Of a stretch of DNA of 64,000 nt, positions 50,118-59,134 are shown piece by piece. The stretch comes from Pseudomonadales bacterium. GTDB taxonomy: Bacteria; Pseudomonadota; Gammaproteobacteria; Pseudomonadales; Pseudohongiellaceae. The stretch covers positions 36,595 through 100,594 of the forward strand of contig JAJEGU010000036.1 in NCBI GenBank assembly GCA_022819645.1, read 5' to 3'. The notes under the pieces are model-generated. The model ran no database searches, was not told the origin of the DNA, and saw only the letters and a list, made by a program, of their open reading frames with translations. Each line of letters begins with the position of its first letter. The first letter of the stretch is position 1. The translations under genes were made by a program, and so were the position numbers.

Positions 50118-51278
50118 ATGCTGTCCGACCGCCGCGAAGCCCCCTGGATGAATGAGGAACTGCGCATCCTGCGCGAATCCGTGCAGCGCTTCCTGGAAAA
50201 GGAATTCATGCCGCTGCAAGCCAAATGGGAAAAACAGGGCCGGGTCGACCGGGACGCCTGGCGCAAGGCGGGCGAGGCCGGCTTGCTTTGCGCTTCCATC
50301 GACGAGCGTTACGGCGGCGGCGGCGGCGATTTCAGGCACGAAGCGGTGTTCCTGGAAGAATTGGCCCAGTCCGGGGTCACTTTCGGCAATAGCGTGCATT
50401 CGGGAATCGTCGCCCATTACATCAATGCCTACGGCACGGAAGAACAGAAGCGGAACTGGTTGCCAAAGATGGCGAGCGGAGAACTCGTGGCGGCTATCGC
50501 CATGACCGAACCCGGCACCGGCTCGGACCTGCAAGCCGTGGCGACCACGGCAATCGCGGACGGTGACGATTGGGTCATCAACGGACAAAAGACATTTCTG
50601 ACCAATGGCATGAATGCCGATCTGATTTGCGTCGTGGCGAAGACGGACCCTTCGGAAGCGGCGAGCGGAGTCTCCATCGTCGTCGTGGAAACGGCAAAGG
50701 TAGAGGGCGAGGGCGGATTTTCCCGCGGCCGCAATCTCGAAAAACTCGGCCAGAAGGCCGCTGATACCGCCGAAGTGTTTTTCGACGATGTCCGGGCGCC
50801 GAGGGAAAACCTGCTCGGCAGCGTGGAAGGCCAGGGCTTCGTGCAATTGATGCAGCAGTTGCCGCAGGAGCGCCTGATCATCGCCGTCGGCGCGGTGGCC
50901 GCCATGGAAAGAGCGTTGCGAATCACCTCGGAATACGTCAAGGAGCGCAAGGCGTTCGGCAAGCGCATCCTCGACTTCCAGAACACCCAGTTCAAATTGG
51001 CGGAACGATTCACCGAATTGCATATCGCACGTTCATTCGTGGATGACTGCGTACAGCGCCTGCTGGCAGGCAAGCTGGAGGTCAGCACCGCGGCCATGGC
51101 CAAATGGTGGACGACCCAGAAGCAATGCGAAATCGTCGACGAATGCTTGCAGTTCTTCGGCGGCTACGGCTACATGATGGAATTTCCCATCGCCAGGATG
51201 TACGCCGACAGCCGGATCCAGAAAATCTACGGCGGCAGCAACGAAATCATGAAAATGCTGATCGCCCGCGAAATCTGA
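50118..51278 (+). CDS. Acyl-CoA dehydrogenase
   Basis: 386 residues from ATG 50118, with AGAGGAAA upstream. FAD-dependent oxidation of acyl-CoA to enoyl-CoA. Marks: AAIAMTEPGTGSDLQAVATTA, WVINGQKTFLTNGMNADLICVVAKTDP, ERKAFGKRILDFQNTQFKLAE, QFFGGYGYMMEFPIARMYADSRIQ and IYGGSNEIMKMLIARE. The end-motif has Gly where medium-chain enzymes have the catalytic Glu; the base is probably the Glu of LPQERLIIAVGA, as in long-chain and isovaleryl-CoA enzymes. It starts 35 bp after the thiolase gene. Confidence 0.93.
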   Translation: MLSDRREAPWMNEELRILRESVQRFLEKEFMPLQAKWEKQGRVDRDAWRKAGEAGLLCASIDERYGGGGGDFRHEAVFLEELAQSGVTFGNSVHSGIVAHYINAYGTEEQKRNWLPKMASGELVAAIAMTEPGTGSDLQAVATTAIADGDDWVINGQKTFLTNGMNADLICVVAKTDPSEAASGVSIVVVETAKVEGEGGFSRGRNLEKLGQKAADTAEVFFDDVRAPRENLLGSVEGQGFVQLMQQLPQERLIIAVGAVAAMERALRITSEYVKERKAFGKRILDFQNTQFKLAERFTELHIARSFVDDCVQRLLAGKLEVSTAAMAKWWTTQKQCEIVDECLQFFGGYGYMMEFPIARMYADSRIQKIYGGSNEIMKMLIAREI

Positions 51279-51326
51279 TCCGGGCACGACATGTCTGGCG
51301 CGAATGCAATGCGCTGGAGGAAAATC

Positions 51327-52346
51327 ATGCAAAAGGCACTGACTATGGCATTTGCCGCCGCTTTCTCCGCCAGCCTGCATGCGGCGGAAAGCGATCACGC
51401 CGTTCCGCTGACCGAATTCGGCGATCCCGACCTGCAAGGCGTCTGGTCGATCGCCACCCGGACCAATCTGGAACGCGCCGAACGGTTCAACGGCCAACTC
51501 GTGATTTCCCCCGAGGAAGCCGCGCGCATCGAAACCATGTTTGCGGCCGGACTCGAACGCAGCAACGCGCCCAGCGATCCGGATCGCGAAGCGCCGGCGG
51601 CGGGCCAGAACGTCGGCGGCTACAACACCTTCTGGATGGACCCCGGCAATCGCCTGGCCGAAGTCAACGGCGAAATCCGCACTTCGATCCTGGTGGATCC
51701 CGAAGACGGGCGGCTGCCTTACAGCGAACGGGGCCGCGCCAATTTCGCCGCCGCCATGCAGCGTCGCCAATCCTATGACGGCCCTGAAGTTCGCCCTCTC
51801 GGCGAGCGCTGCATGGTCGGATTCGGCTCCTCCGGGGGCCCGCCGAAATTGCCCGTGCTATACAACAATCTGACGCGGATCGTGCAGACCGAAGACCATG
51901 TCGTTCTGCTCGCGGAAATGAATCATGACGCCCGCATCGTGCGGCTGGACAGCGTCCATCGCGACCCGCCGCTATATCCCTGGCTCGGTGATTCCATCGG
52001 CCGATGGGAAGGCGATACGCTGGTGGTGGAGACGACCAATTTTCATTCCCAGCAAAGCCTCCGTTCCTCGCTTGACCATCGTTTCTTCGGATCGTCTGAA
52101 ATGCGGGTGACGGAAAGATTCACGCGGGTGGCGGACGACACGATTCTTTACCAGTTCACCGTGGAAGACCCGGAAAACTACAGCCAGCCCTGGAGCGGCG
52201 AGTTACCGATGACGGATACCGGCGAGAACCTGTTCGAATATGCCTGCCACGAAGGCAATTACGCCTTGCCGGGAATCCTCGCCGGCGCCCGCGTGGCGGA
52301 CGCTGAAGGCGAGGAATACGCGCCTACCGATCCCGGTTTGCAGTAA
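51327..52346 (+). CDS. Secreted protein of a paralogous family, unknown function
   Basis: 339 residues from ATG 51327 (GGAGG 6 bases upstream). A signal peptide (ALTMAFAAAFSASLHAAES) precedes PLTEFGDPDLQGVWSIATRT. The later part has the family pattern: LPYSERGRANFAAAMQ, LGERCMVGFGSSGGPPKLP, NNLTRIVQTEDHVVLLAEM, LGDSIGRWEGDTLVVETTNF and VEDPENYSQPWSGELPM. The gene at 62948-63769 encodes a second member with the same order of motifs. Many environmental gammaproteobacteria carry several such genes near oxidoreductases; no biochemical role is known to me. Confidence 0.8.
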   Translation: MQKALTMAFAAAFSASLHAAESDHAVPLTEFGDPDLQGVWSIATRTNLERAERFNGQLVISPEEAARIETMFAAGLERSNAPSDPDREAPAAGQNVGGYNTFWMDPGNRLAEVNGEIRTSILVDPEDGRLPYSERGRANFAAAMQRRQSYDGPEVRPLGERCMVGFGSSGGPPKLPVLYNNLTRIVQTEDHVVLLAEMNHDARIVRLDSVHRDPPLYPWLGDSIGRWEGDTLVVETTNFHSQQSLRSSLDHRFFGSSEMRVTERFTRVADDTILYQFTVEDPENYSQPWSGELPMTDTGENLFEYACHEGNYALPGILAGARVADAEGEEYAPTDPGLQ

Positions 52347-52358
52347 GGCGCAGACTCC

Positions 52359-52382
52359 CAGGGGCCTGCGCCACAGGAATTC
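52359..52382. repeat. Single end of repeat family A
   Basis: CAGGGGCCTGCGCCACAGGAATTC matches the left terminal motif of the element at 33867 but lacks a partner end. It lies between convergent genes. Confidence 0.5.
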
Positions 52383-52406
52383 AGCGTGGCGCCAACAGAG
52401 TAGCGT

Positions 52407-54035
52407 TCATTCCGGCAAGGCGAAGGCCGTCAGGGTGGTTCCGGAGGGGATGAGGACGTGCTGGCGGCCGTCGAGCATGAAGGTGGTCGCGGCGGCGCCC
52501 CAGATGCGCGAGCCGGTCTGGTAGTGCCAGAGGTTTTCGCCGGTGGCGGCGTCGAAGGCGATGAAATTGCCTTCGTGATCGCCGGCGAAGACGAGCCCCG
52601 AGGCCGTGGTCGTGACGCCGCCGAAGGTCGGAGAGGGATAGGTGAATTCCCAGCGCAGTTCGCCGGTGTGGATGTCGAGTGCGCGCAAGGCGCCGGAGCC
52701 ATCGGGTTCGATGAAGACGACGCCGCCGAAAGTCGCCTGGCCGGGCGTATAGGCCGGTTCCTCCGGCACGTAAGTCGCGCAGGTTTCACGCGCCGTGACG
52801 TAGAACAGTTCCAGTTCGGGATGGTACGAAGGCGGCATGAAATTGGTCGAACCCCAGGGGTCGGGCAGACAGCCCTGGCTGCCGTCGTTGAGGATGACCG
52901 GCCTGCCGTCGGGACCGATTTCCCGCGCCCAGGTGGTGCCGGTAAAGGGTTCGCCAAGCAATAGCTCGCCGTCGGTGCGGTCGAGCACGTAAAAGAAGCC
53001 GTTGCGGTTGGCCATCATCACCAGCTTGCGCGGTTCGCTCCGCCATTCGGCGTCGACCAGCACGGGCACATGGTTGGAATCCCAGTCGTTGATGTCGTGG
53101 GGCGTGAACTGGTAATGCCAGCGCAGGTCGCCGCGGTCGGCGTCGAGCGCGACGATGGAGTTCGAATACAGGTTGTCGCCGGGGCGCGAATCGCCGAAAT
53201 AGTCGGGGTTGGGATTGCCCACGCCCCAGTAGATCAGGTTCAGTTCGGGGTCGTAACTGCCGTTCATCCAGGTGCCGCCGCCGCCGCGGGCGAGCACTTC
53301 CGGATCGTCAGGCCAGGTTTCGCTGCCCGGCTCGCCCGGGCCGGGAATCGTGTTGAAGCGCCAGAGCCGCTCGCCGGTGACCGGCGCATAGGCGTCGATG
53401 AATCCCCTGGTGGCGTACTCGCCGCCGGAGATGCCGACGATCACCTTGTCGTCGATGACCAGCGGCGCCAGGGTGGCCGCGTAACCGATGCGGTAGTCGG
53501 CCAGTTGCACGTCCCAGAGAATGTCGCCGGTGCGGCGGTCCATGGAGAGCAGGTGCGCGTCCAGCGTGACCATGAACAACTTGTTGCCGAGCATTCCGAA
53601 ACCGCGGTTGACCGGCGCGCTCGCGCCATAGGTCAGGTCATCGGGCAAATCGCGGCGATAGCTCCAGAACGCCCTGCCGCTGCGGGCGTCGATGGCCCAG
53701 GCGTAATTGTTCGAGCCGGTAACGTAAAGTACGCCGTCGTCCACGAGCGGCGTAGCCTCGAAGCCGCGGCCGCGAGTCGTGGTGCCGGTCTGGAAGGTCC
53801 AGATCGGCCGCAACGCGCCAACGTTTTCCGGAGTGATCTGCATCAGCGGACTATGGCGCCGGCCGCTGTAGTCGCCGGAATACGTCAGCCAGCGCTCAGG
53901 GTCGTCGAAACCGCGGAGAATGTCCTCGTAAGCCGGTCCGTCCTGCTGCGCGAACAGCGGCATGGCGAGCGGCAGCATCAGGCAGGAAAGCAGGCGGCCT
54001 GCATTGCGCATGAGAAATCTCCCGTATCGATTCAT
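52407..54035 (-). CDS. PQQ-dependent (quinoprotein) dehydrogenase
   Basis: 542 residues from ATG 54035, overlapping the cytochrome gene by 4 bp. A signal peptide (LLSCLMLPLAMPLFAQQ) precedes an eight-bladed propeller built of W-docking repeats (WLTYSGDYSGRRHSPLMQIT, LRWHYQFTPHDINDWDSNH, GSTNFMPPSYHPE, LRWEFTYPSPTFGGVTTTAS). This is the periplasmic alcohol or sugar dehydrogenase family. No haem motif is in the chain, so it should pass electrons to the diheme cytochrome encoded just upstream. The substrate is not deducible, and PQQ synthesis genes are outside the window. Confidence 0.9.
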   Translation of the reverse strand: MNRYGRFLMRNAGRLLSCLMLPLAMPLFAQQDGPAYEDILRGFDDPERWLTYSGDYSGRRHSPLMQITPENVGALRPIWTFQTGTTTRGRGFEATPLVDDGVLYVTGSNNYAWAIDARSGRAFWSYRRDLPDDLTYGASAPVNRGFGMLGNKLFMVTLDAHLLSMDRRTGDILWDVQLADYRIGYAATLAPLVIDDKVIVGISGGEYATRGFIDAYAPVTGERLWRFNTIPGPGEPGSETWPDDPEVLARGGGGTWMNGSYDPELNLIYWGVGNPNPDYFGDSRPGDNLYSNSIVALDADRGDLRWHYQFTPHDINDWDSNHVPVLVDAEWRSEPRKLVMMANRNGFFYVLDRTDGELLLGEPFTGTTWAREIGPDGRPVILNDGSQGCLPDPWGSTNFMPPSYHPELELFYVTARETCATYVPEEPAYTPGQATFGGVVFIEPDGSGALRALDIHTGELRWEFTYPSPTFGGVTTTASGLVFAGDHEGNFIAFDAATGENLWHYQTGSRIWGAAATTFMLDGRQHVLIPSGTTLTAFALPE

Positions 54036-54823
54036 TGACTGCCGTGAAGAAAGGCGAGCAGATCGGCGAGTTCATCATCGTCCAGGTCGGCCTCGCCGAA
54101 TACCGGCATCAGCGATTCCCCCAGCCTGGCAACCTGTCGCACGGCATCGCGCCCGAAAGCCCGCAGATCCTGGTCTTCAGTCACCAGTTGCAGCGAGAAC
54201 GCGTCCTCGTTCTTGAGCACGCCCGTGACCGCTTCGCCTGCGCCGGTTTCGACGGTGACCGGACGAAAACCGCGCTCGATCCTTCCGGAAGGCTCGCGGA
54301 TCGATTGCATCAGCGCCTCCGGCGACCGGCGGCGGGTAACGCCGGTCAGCACCGGACCGAGTACGCCCCCCGCTTCCGCGCCGGCGCGATGGCATTCCGA
54401 GCAATTGGCGGCGAACAGTCGGCGTCCGTTGCCCGCATCCCCGCTGAATTCCGCGTCTCCGCCCCCTTCCGCCAGCGTCGCCATGAACGCGACCAGCATC
54501 CACAGTTCCGTCTCGCGCAGCCCGTGAGGCGGCATGATGCTGCCGGGAATCCCATCGCGAACCACGCTGAACACATACTCGTCATTCACCCCGTCGCGTG
54601 CCCACATCAAACTCAGATCCGGCGCGTCGATCGACAAAATCCCCTTGCCGTCGGCCCCATGACAAGTCGCGCATTGCGCCCGGAACAGCGCCCCACCCGC
54701 AAGAACCGCCCGCGGCTGGCCCGCATAAGGATTAACCCCCTGCGCAGCCGCCCCCTGCCAAACCAATGGCAAACACAGCGCAGCAAACAAAATTCCAATC
54801 CCCGCAACCCGAAACAAGACCAA
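54032..54823 (-). CDS. Diheme cytochrome c partner of the quinoprotein
   Basis: 263 residues from TTG 54823, with AGGAAA just upstream. Signal peptide (VAGIGILFAALCLPLVWQGAAAQ), then two haem sites: CATCH in FRAQCATCHGADGKG and CSECH in LFAANCSECHRAG, with likely Met ligands in GSIMPPHGL and in the final ESLMPVFGEADLDDDE. The C-terminal 90 residues look like the haem-associated regulatory segment seen in membrane cytochromes beside quinoproteins. It is the natural electron acceptor of the downstream dehydrogenase; the genes overlap by 4 bp. Confidence 0.9.
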   Translation of the reverse strand: MVLFRVAGIGILFAALCLPLVWQGAAAQGVNPYAGQPRAVLAGGALFRAQCATCHGADGKGILSIDAPDLSLMWARDGVNDEYVFSVVRDGIPGSIMPPHGLRETELWMLVAFMATLAEGGGDAEFSGDAGNGRRLFAANCSECHRAGAEAGGVLGPVLTGVTRRRSPEALMQSIREPSGRIERGFRPVTVETGAGEAVTGVLKNEDAFSLQLVTEDQDLRAFGRDAVRQVARLGESLMPVFGEADLDDDELADLLAFLHGSQ

Positions 54824-55161
54824 ATTTCCTCATCACTAAACAATGGCCACCGAGCATATCACGCCGCTCTCAGATTTTGCGCGGCGTGAGTCACCGTCTG
54901 GCGGGTGGGGTGCAGCGGGCGTGCGAGGCATGGGTGAGGCCCGGTCGGCGCAGTCGACAAGAAGCGCAGCTTCTTGAGGGCCGAACGACTTGCCATGGAT
55001 GGCAAGGCTGGGGGTTAGCGAAGCCACTAATGTCGCGCCAGGGATGGCATGCACAAACGAATCGAAGGCAGCCAACTCAGATGTATTCACGGCGTCCGCC
55101 GCACCACTCCCGCCGGACGGCGACGGATCGAAGCCACATACAACATCCCGGGGAAAACCAG
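54824..55161. other. Intergenic region without a supported gene
   Basis: About 340 bp between divergent genes. It contains GACAAGAAGCGCAGCTTCTTG (54957-54977), a small palindrome, and no open frame with credible start and coding pattern. It should contain the promoter of the leftward cytochrome-quinoprotein operon. Confidence 0.35.
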
Positions 55162-55190
55162 TTGACAAGCAGGGAGGCTTGTTTAATTCT
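55162..55190 (+). promoter_or_regulatory. Probable sigma-70 promoter of the cupin gene
   Basis: Perfect -35 TTGACA (55162-55167), 17-bp spacer and -10-like AATTCT (55185-55190), 33 bp before the ATG. The -10 box is weak, the -35 exact. Confidence 0.5.
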
Positions 55191-55223
55191 CGGCTTACCG
55201 AATCTTCCCGGTTGGAGAAAATC

Positions 55224-55688
55224 ATGGCAAGACTTTCCAAGGGAGCGTCGCGCAAGAAGCGGACGCTGGAATACCTCGCTTCCGCATCCGTGGCGCTGGC
55301 TCTGGCCGTTGTCGTCATTGGCCTGCAAAGCGACCGCAGTATCGCCCAGTCGAGCAATTTCCAGGGCGGTGCGCCCGACGTGCGCCAGGCGCCGGACATG
55401 ACTTCGATTCGCATCCTGTTTCCCGCCGGCGTGCGCTCTTCCTGGCACACCCATACCTGGGGCCAGTTGCTGATGATCGAGGAAGGCCGCGCGTTGACCC
55501 AGGTGCGGGGCGAACCGGTGATGGAGATGCATCCGGGCAAGCCCTGGTGGACTCCCGCCGATGTCGAGCATTGGCATGGCGCGCATCCCGAGGAATCGGC
55601 GCTGCAAATCACCATCTATGAAGGCAGCGTAGTCTGGATGGACCCGACGACCGACGAAGAATACCTGGCCACTCCGACCCGGCCCTGA
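55224..55688 (+). CDS. Membrane-anchored or exported cupin protein
   Basis: 154 residues from ATG 55224 (TTGGAGAAAA upstream). A basic start and a hydrophobic segment (SASVALALAVVVIGLQSD) direct it to the membrane or periplasm. The cupin barrel follows: SSWHTHTWGQLLMIEEG supplies the first HxH and a Gln, and WWTPADVEHWHGAHPEE the second His group. It resembles small mononuclear metal cupins of the type found beside carboxymuconolactone-decarboxylase-like genes. Reaction unknown. It stands alone with its own promoter. Confidence 0.85.
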   Translation: MARLSKGASRKKRTLEYLASASVALALAVVVIGLQSDRSIAQSSNFQGGAPDVRQAPDMTSIRILFPAGVRSSWHTHTWGQLLMIEEGRALTQVRGEPVMEMHPGKPWWTPADVEHWHGAHPEESALQITIYEGSVVWMDPTTDEEYLATPTRP

Positions 55689-55809
55689 AGCCGAAATCAG
55701 GCAGGGCGGTCCGACAGGCGCCGTTCCCGCACCACGCGGGAGCGGCCGCTGTTCACTATTCAGTGTAAACTTGACCCGATCCGCCCCCTGTTTCCCTGAG
55801 ACCCAGTAC

Positions 55810-57003
55810 ATGTTTACCGATTTCCGCATTGCCCTTGCTATCCCCGTTGCCCTGACGTTAGCCGCCTGCGGCGAGCCGCAACCGCAACTGAGTTTCGAGG
55901 AATCGCTGCAGCAGCAATTGATCGAAGCCGAGCCCGGCGACGTCATCGACATTCCCGCCGGCACCCATGAACTGACCCGCAGCCTGTCGCTCAACGTGCC
56001 CGGCGTGACGATCCGCGGCGCAGGCATGGACAGCTCGATCCTGTCGTTCCGCAATCAATTGCAGGGCGCCGAGGGGCTGCTCGTCAGCGCTGACGATTTC
56101 ACGATCGAGGATCTTGCGATCGAGGACACCGTCGGCGACGCGCTGAAGATCAACGACAGCGACAACGTCACCGTGCGCCGGGTGCGCACCGAATGGACCG
56201 GCGGTCCGCTCACGACCAATGGCGCCTATGGCATCTACCCGGTGCAGTCGAGCAATATACTGATCGACGGCTCGGTCGCCATCGGCGCTTCCGACGCCGG
56301 CATCTACGTCGGCCAGTCGACGCGGATCATCGTGCGCAACTCCCGGGCCGAGTACAACGTCGCCGGCATCGAGATCGAGAATTCGACCTTCGCCGACGTG
56401 TACGACAACGTGGCCACCAATAATACCGGCGGCATCCTCGTCTTCGACCTGCCCAACCTGCCGGTGCAAGGCGGCCGCAACACGCGGGTGTTCAACAACA
56501 GCATCGTCGACAACAACACCGCCAATTTCGCCCCGGAAGGCAATATCGTCGCCACGGTGCCGGCGGGCAGCGGCCTGATGGTGCTGGCGAACGACAATAT
56601 CGAAGTCTTCGGCAACGAATTCGCCGGCAACAACAGCGCCAACATGATGGTCGTGAGCTACCACATCACCGGCCTGCCGATCGACGACGAGAATTACGAC
56701 CCGTTCCCCGAATCGATCCATGTGCACGACAACAGTTTCAGCGGCGGCGGCGCCGAGCCCGACTCCGAGCCGCTGGCGCTGCTGCGGGAGGCTACCGGGC
56801 AGGCGGTGCCCGATATCGTCTGGGACGGCACGATCCTGCCGGGCAAGACGGCGCCCGATGTGATTTGCATGCGCGGCAACGGCGACGCCGATTTCGTCAA
56901 TCTCGATGCGCCCGGCGGTTTTGCCGCGCCTTCGTTCGAAATCGGCCCTCACGATTGCGCCGGAGAAGAGTTGCCCGAGGTGTCGATCAGCACCGGGCCA
57001 TGA
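55810..57003 (+). CDS. Parallel beta-helix lipoprotein (TIGR03805-type)
   Basis: 397 residues from ATG 55810. Lipobox VALTLAACGE gives a lipid-anchored protein. The rest is a right-handed beta-helix with repeating D/N-rich turns: DVIDIPAGTHELTRSLSL, VTIRGAGMDSSIL, TIEDLAIEDTVGDALKI, GIYPVQSSNILIDGS, VRNSRAEYNVAGIEIENS, NTRVFNNSIVDNN, IEVFGNEFAGNNS. A proline/cysteine-containing C-terminal part (DVICMRGNGDAD, PHDCAGEE) follows. This family regularly pairs with the SO_2930-type diheme cytochrome, as here, with a 4-bp overlap. Its role is not known to me. Confidence 0.88.
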   Translation: MFTDFRIALAIPVALTLAACGEPQPQLSFEESLQQQLIEAEPGDVIDIPAGTHELTRSLSLNVPGVTIRGAGMDSSILSFRNQLQGAEGLLVSADDFTIEDLAIEDTVGDALKINDSDNVTVRRVRTEWTGGPLTTNGAYGIYPVQSSNILIDGSVAIGASDAGIYVGQSTRIIVRNSRAEYNVAGIEIENSTFADVYDNVATNNTGGILVFDLPNLPVQGGRNTRVFNNSIVDNNTANFAPEGNIVATVPAGSGLMVLANDNIEVFGNEFAGNNSANMMVVSYHITGLPIDDENYDPFPESIHVHDNSFSGGGAEPDSEPLALLREATGQAVPDIVWDGTILPGKTAPDVICMRGNGDADFVNLDAPGGFAAPSFEIGPHDCAGEELPEVSISTGP

Positions 57004-58118
57004 TCCGTTCCCTGCTCCGGATTCTTGCGCCGGCGATTTTGTCCGCTTGCCTGCTTGGGGCCTGCGCGGAACCGCGTTTTTTCGAGCAGGACAACCCGCA
57101 ACGCCTGTCGGACTGGAATCTGTTCCGGGACGACGGTTCCCGGTTCATTCCCCGCGAACAAACCCTTGTGTTCGCGCCGGCGAATCCCCTGTTCACCGAT
57201 TACGCGGGCAAACTGCGCACCATGTGGCTGCCGGCGGGCGGGCAGGCGAGCATGCGGGGCGGTGAACTCGAATTTCCCGTCGGCTCGATCCTGAGCAAGA
57301 CTTTCTACTACCCGACGGGAGCCGATGGCGTTCTGCTGGAGAGCATTGACCACGAAAACGAACTCGACCGGCAGCGGCATCGCATGATCGAAACGCGGCT
57401 GCTCGTGCGGCGCGATGACGGCTGGCACGCAATGGCTTACGTCTGGAACGATGACCAGGCCGAGGCCTTCCTGCGCGTGGCCGGGGCGAGCGTACCGGCG
57501 AGCCTGCAGCGCTCGTCGGGAACCGAGGAATTCGTTTACTTCGTTCCCAATGAAAACCAGTGCGCGGGTTGCCATGTGACCGTACATCCCGACGGCCCGC
57601 TGCATCCGCTGGGCGCGGTTCCGGAGCAACTCGCCGCGGCCGCAAATCCGGATGGAGCACACCCATCCCAGTTGCAGGCAATGCGGGAACGGGGCTGGCT
57701 CGAGGCCGCGCCCGTCCGGACCGCGGCGGCTTCCTGGCAAGACAGCCGGGCCGATCTGGACACCCGCGCCCTGGCCTACATGAACATTCATTGCGGCCAT
57801 TGCCACAATCCCGACGGCGCGGCGGACACTTCGGCGCTGGTACTCGACGGCAGGCACCGCAATCCGGTGGAACTCGGCGTCTGCAAAACCCCTGTGGCCG
57901 CGGGCGGCGGCGCCGGCGATCTCCTGTACAGCATTCATCCCGGTGCGCCGGAACGCTCCATCCTGCTCTATCGCATGGAATCCTCCGAACCCGACGAGAT
58001 GATGCCGGAACTCGGCCGTTCGCTGGCGCACGAGGAGGGCATCGCCCTGATCCGCGACTGGATCGCCGCCATGGAAGGAGACTGTCCCGAACCGGTACGG
58101 GCATTCGGGAACGGGTGA
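57000..58118 (+). CDS. SO_2930-family diheme c-type cytochrome lipoprotein
   Basis: 372 residues from ATG 57000, overlapping the beta-helix gene. The N terminus ends in LLGACAE, a lipobox. Family sequence RLSDWNLFRDDGSRFIPREQ and LPVGSILSKTFYYPTG-like text (EFPVGSILSKTFYYPTGADG) is followed by two haem sites, CAGCH (NENQCAGCHVTVHP) and CGHCH (NIHCGHCHNPDGAADTS). The protein should carry electrons at the cell envelope. Position between the beta-helix lipoprotein and the TAXI lipoprotein suggests a common envelope complex or pathway. Confidence 0.92.
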   Translation: MIRSLLRILAPAILSACLLGACAEPRFFEQDNPQRLSDWNLFRDDGSRFIPREQTLVFAPANPLFTDYAGKLRTMWLPAGGQASMRGGELEFPVGSILSKTFYYPTGADGVLLESIDHENELDRQRHRMIETRLLVRRDDGWHAMAYVWNDDQAEAFLRVAGASVPASLQRSSGTEEFVYFVPNENQCAGCHVTVHPDGPLHPLGAVPEQLAAAANPDGAHPSQLQAMRERGWLEAAPVRTAAASWQDSRADLDTRALAYMNIHCGHCHNPDGAADTSALVLDGRHRNPVELGVCKTPVAAGGGAGDLLYSIHPGAPERSILLYRMESSEPDEMMPELGRSLAHEEGIALIRDWIAAMEGDCPEPVRAFGNG

Positions 58119-59134
58119 ATACAGTGTCTACCCGGCTGCCTGGGTTCTGCCTGCTGCTGATCTGCCTGATCGCGGCGGGCTGTTCCGACCGCCAGTTCGA
58201 ACGCCGCACTTACGTATTGACCACGGGCACGACCGGCGGAACCTTCTATCCCGTCGGCGTGGCGCTGTCGACCATCGTCTCGGCGCGCCAGGACGAAAGT
58301 TTTTCGCTGACGGCGATCAGTTCCGCCGGTTCCATGGAGAACATCAAGTTGCTGCGCGACAACCAGGCGCAATTCGGCCTGATTCTCGGCGTCTTCGCCG
58401 CCTGGGCCTGGGAGGGCAGCGGCCCGATTGGCTCGCCCCAGGCGCATCTGCGCGCAATCGGCGCGACCTGGCCGAACGTCGAGCATTTCGTCCTGAGCAG
58501 CGAACTCGTCAGCAGCGGCACTCTGGACGATCTCGCCAATATCGACGGGGAGCGATTCGTGCTCGGCATGCGCAATTCCGGCGCCGAGCAGACCGGCACT
58601 TACATTCTCGACGCCGTCGGCATCGATTTCCGCAATCGTTTCAGTCTCGCCTACATGGGCTATGGCGCGGTCGCCGGCGCCATCCAGGACGGCAATATCA
58701 GCGGCATGAACGTGCCCGCCGGCGCGCCCGTGGCGGCAATTACGCAATCCTTCGCCCAGATGCGCGACAGCATCACGCTGCTGAATTTCACCCGGCAACA
58801 TCTCGATGCTATCAACCGGGAGTTGCCGCTATGGAATTTCTACGATCTCCCCGCCGGCACCTACCCCTACCAGCAGGCGGATGTCACCACCGCGTATAGC
58901 CCCAATGTGCTGGTGACACGTGAGGACGTCCCCGAAGAGATCGTTTACCAATTGACCAGACTCATGTGGGAAAGCCTCCCCACCTTGCGCGAGATCCACA
59001 GCGCCACCCGGGAAATGATGCTTGACCGCGCCCTCGCCGGCATCGTCATTCCCCTGCACCCCGGCGCCCTGCGCTACTACGAAGAAGCCGGCATCGAAAT
59101 AGCCCCTGAACTGCGGCCCGCCGCTACTCGATAA
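58115..59134 (+). CDS. TAXI-family TRAP-type solute-binding lipoprotein
   Basis: 339 residues from GTG 58115, overlapping the cytochrome stop (GTGA). Lipobox LIAAGCSD. The TAXI fold is shown by TYVLTTGTTGGTFYPVGVAL near the N terminus, SSAGSMENIKLLRDNQAQFGLI, and the late PYQQADVTTAYSPNVLVTRE and IHSATREMM. Such proteins bind small organic acids (glutamate-like ligands) for TRAP transporters. No TRAP membrane subunit lies nearby, so it may serve a distant transporter or act as a sensor in this operon. Confidence 0.9.
   Translation: MNTVSTRLPGFCLLLICLIAAGCSDRQFERRTYVLTTGTTGGTFYPVGVALSTIVSARQDESFSLTAISSAGSMENIKLLRDNQAQFGLILGVFAAWAWEGSGPIGSPQAHLRAIGATWPNVEHFVLSSELVSSGTLDDLANIDGERFVLGMRNSGAEQTGTYILDAVGIDFRNRFSLAYMGYGAVAGAIQDGNISGMNVPAGAPVAAITQSFAQMRDSITLLNFTRQHLDAINRELPLWNFYDLPAGTYPYQQADVTTAYSPNVLVTREDVPEEIVYQLTRLMWESLPTLREIHSATREMMLDRALAGIVIPLHPGALRYYEEAGIEIAPELRPAATR

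Noticed and set aside
58115..59134. Complete TRAP transporter locus
   Set aside because: Only the binding protein is present; no DctM/DctQ-type membrane genes adjoin on either side.
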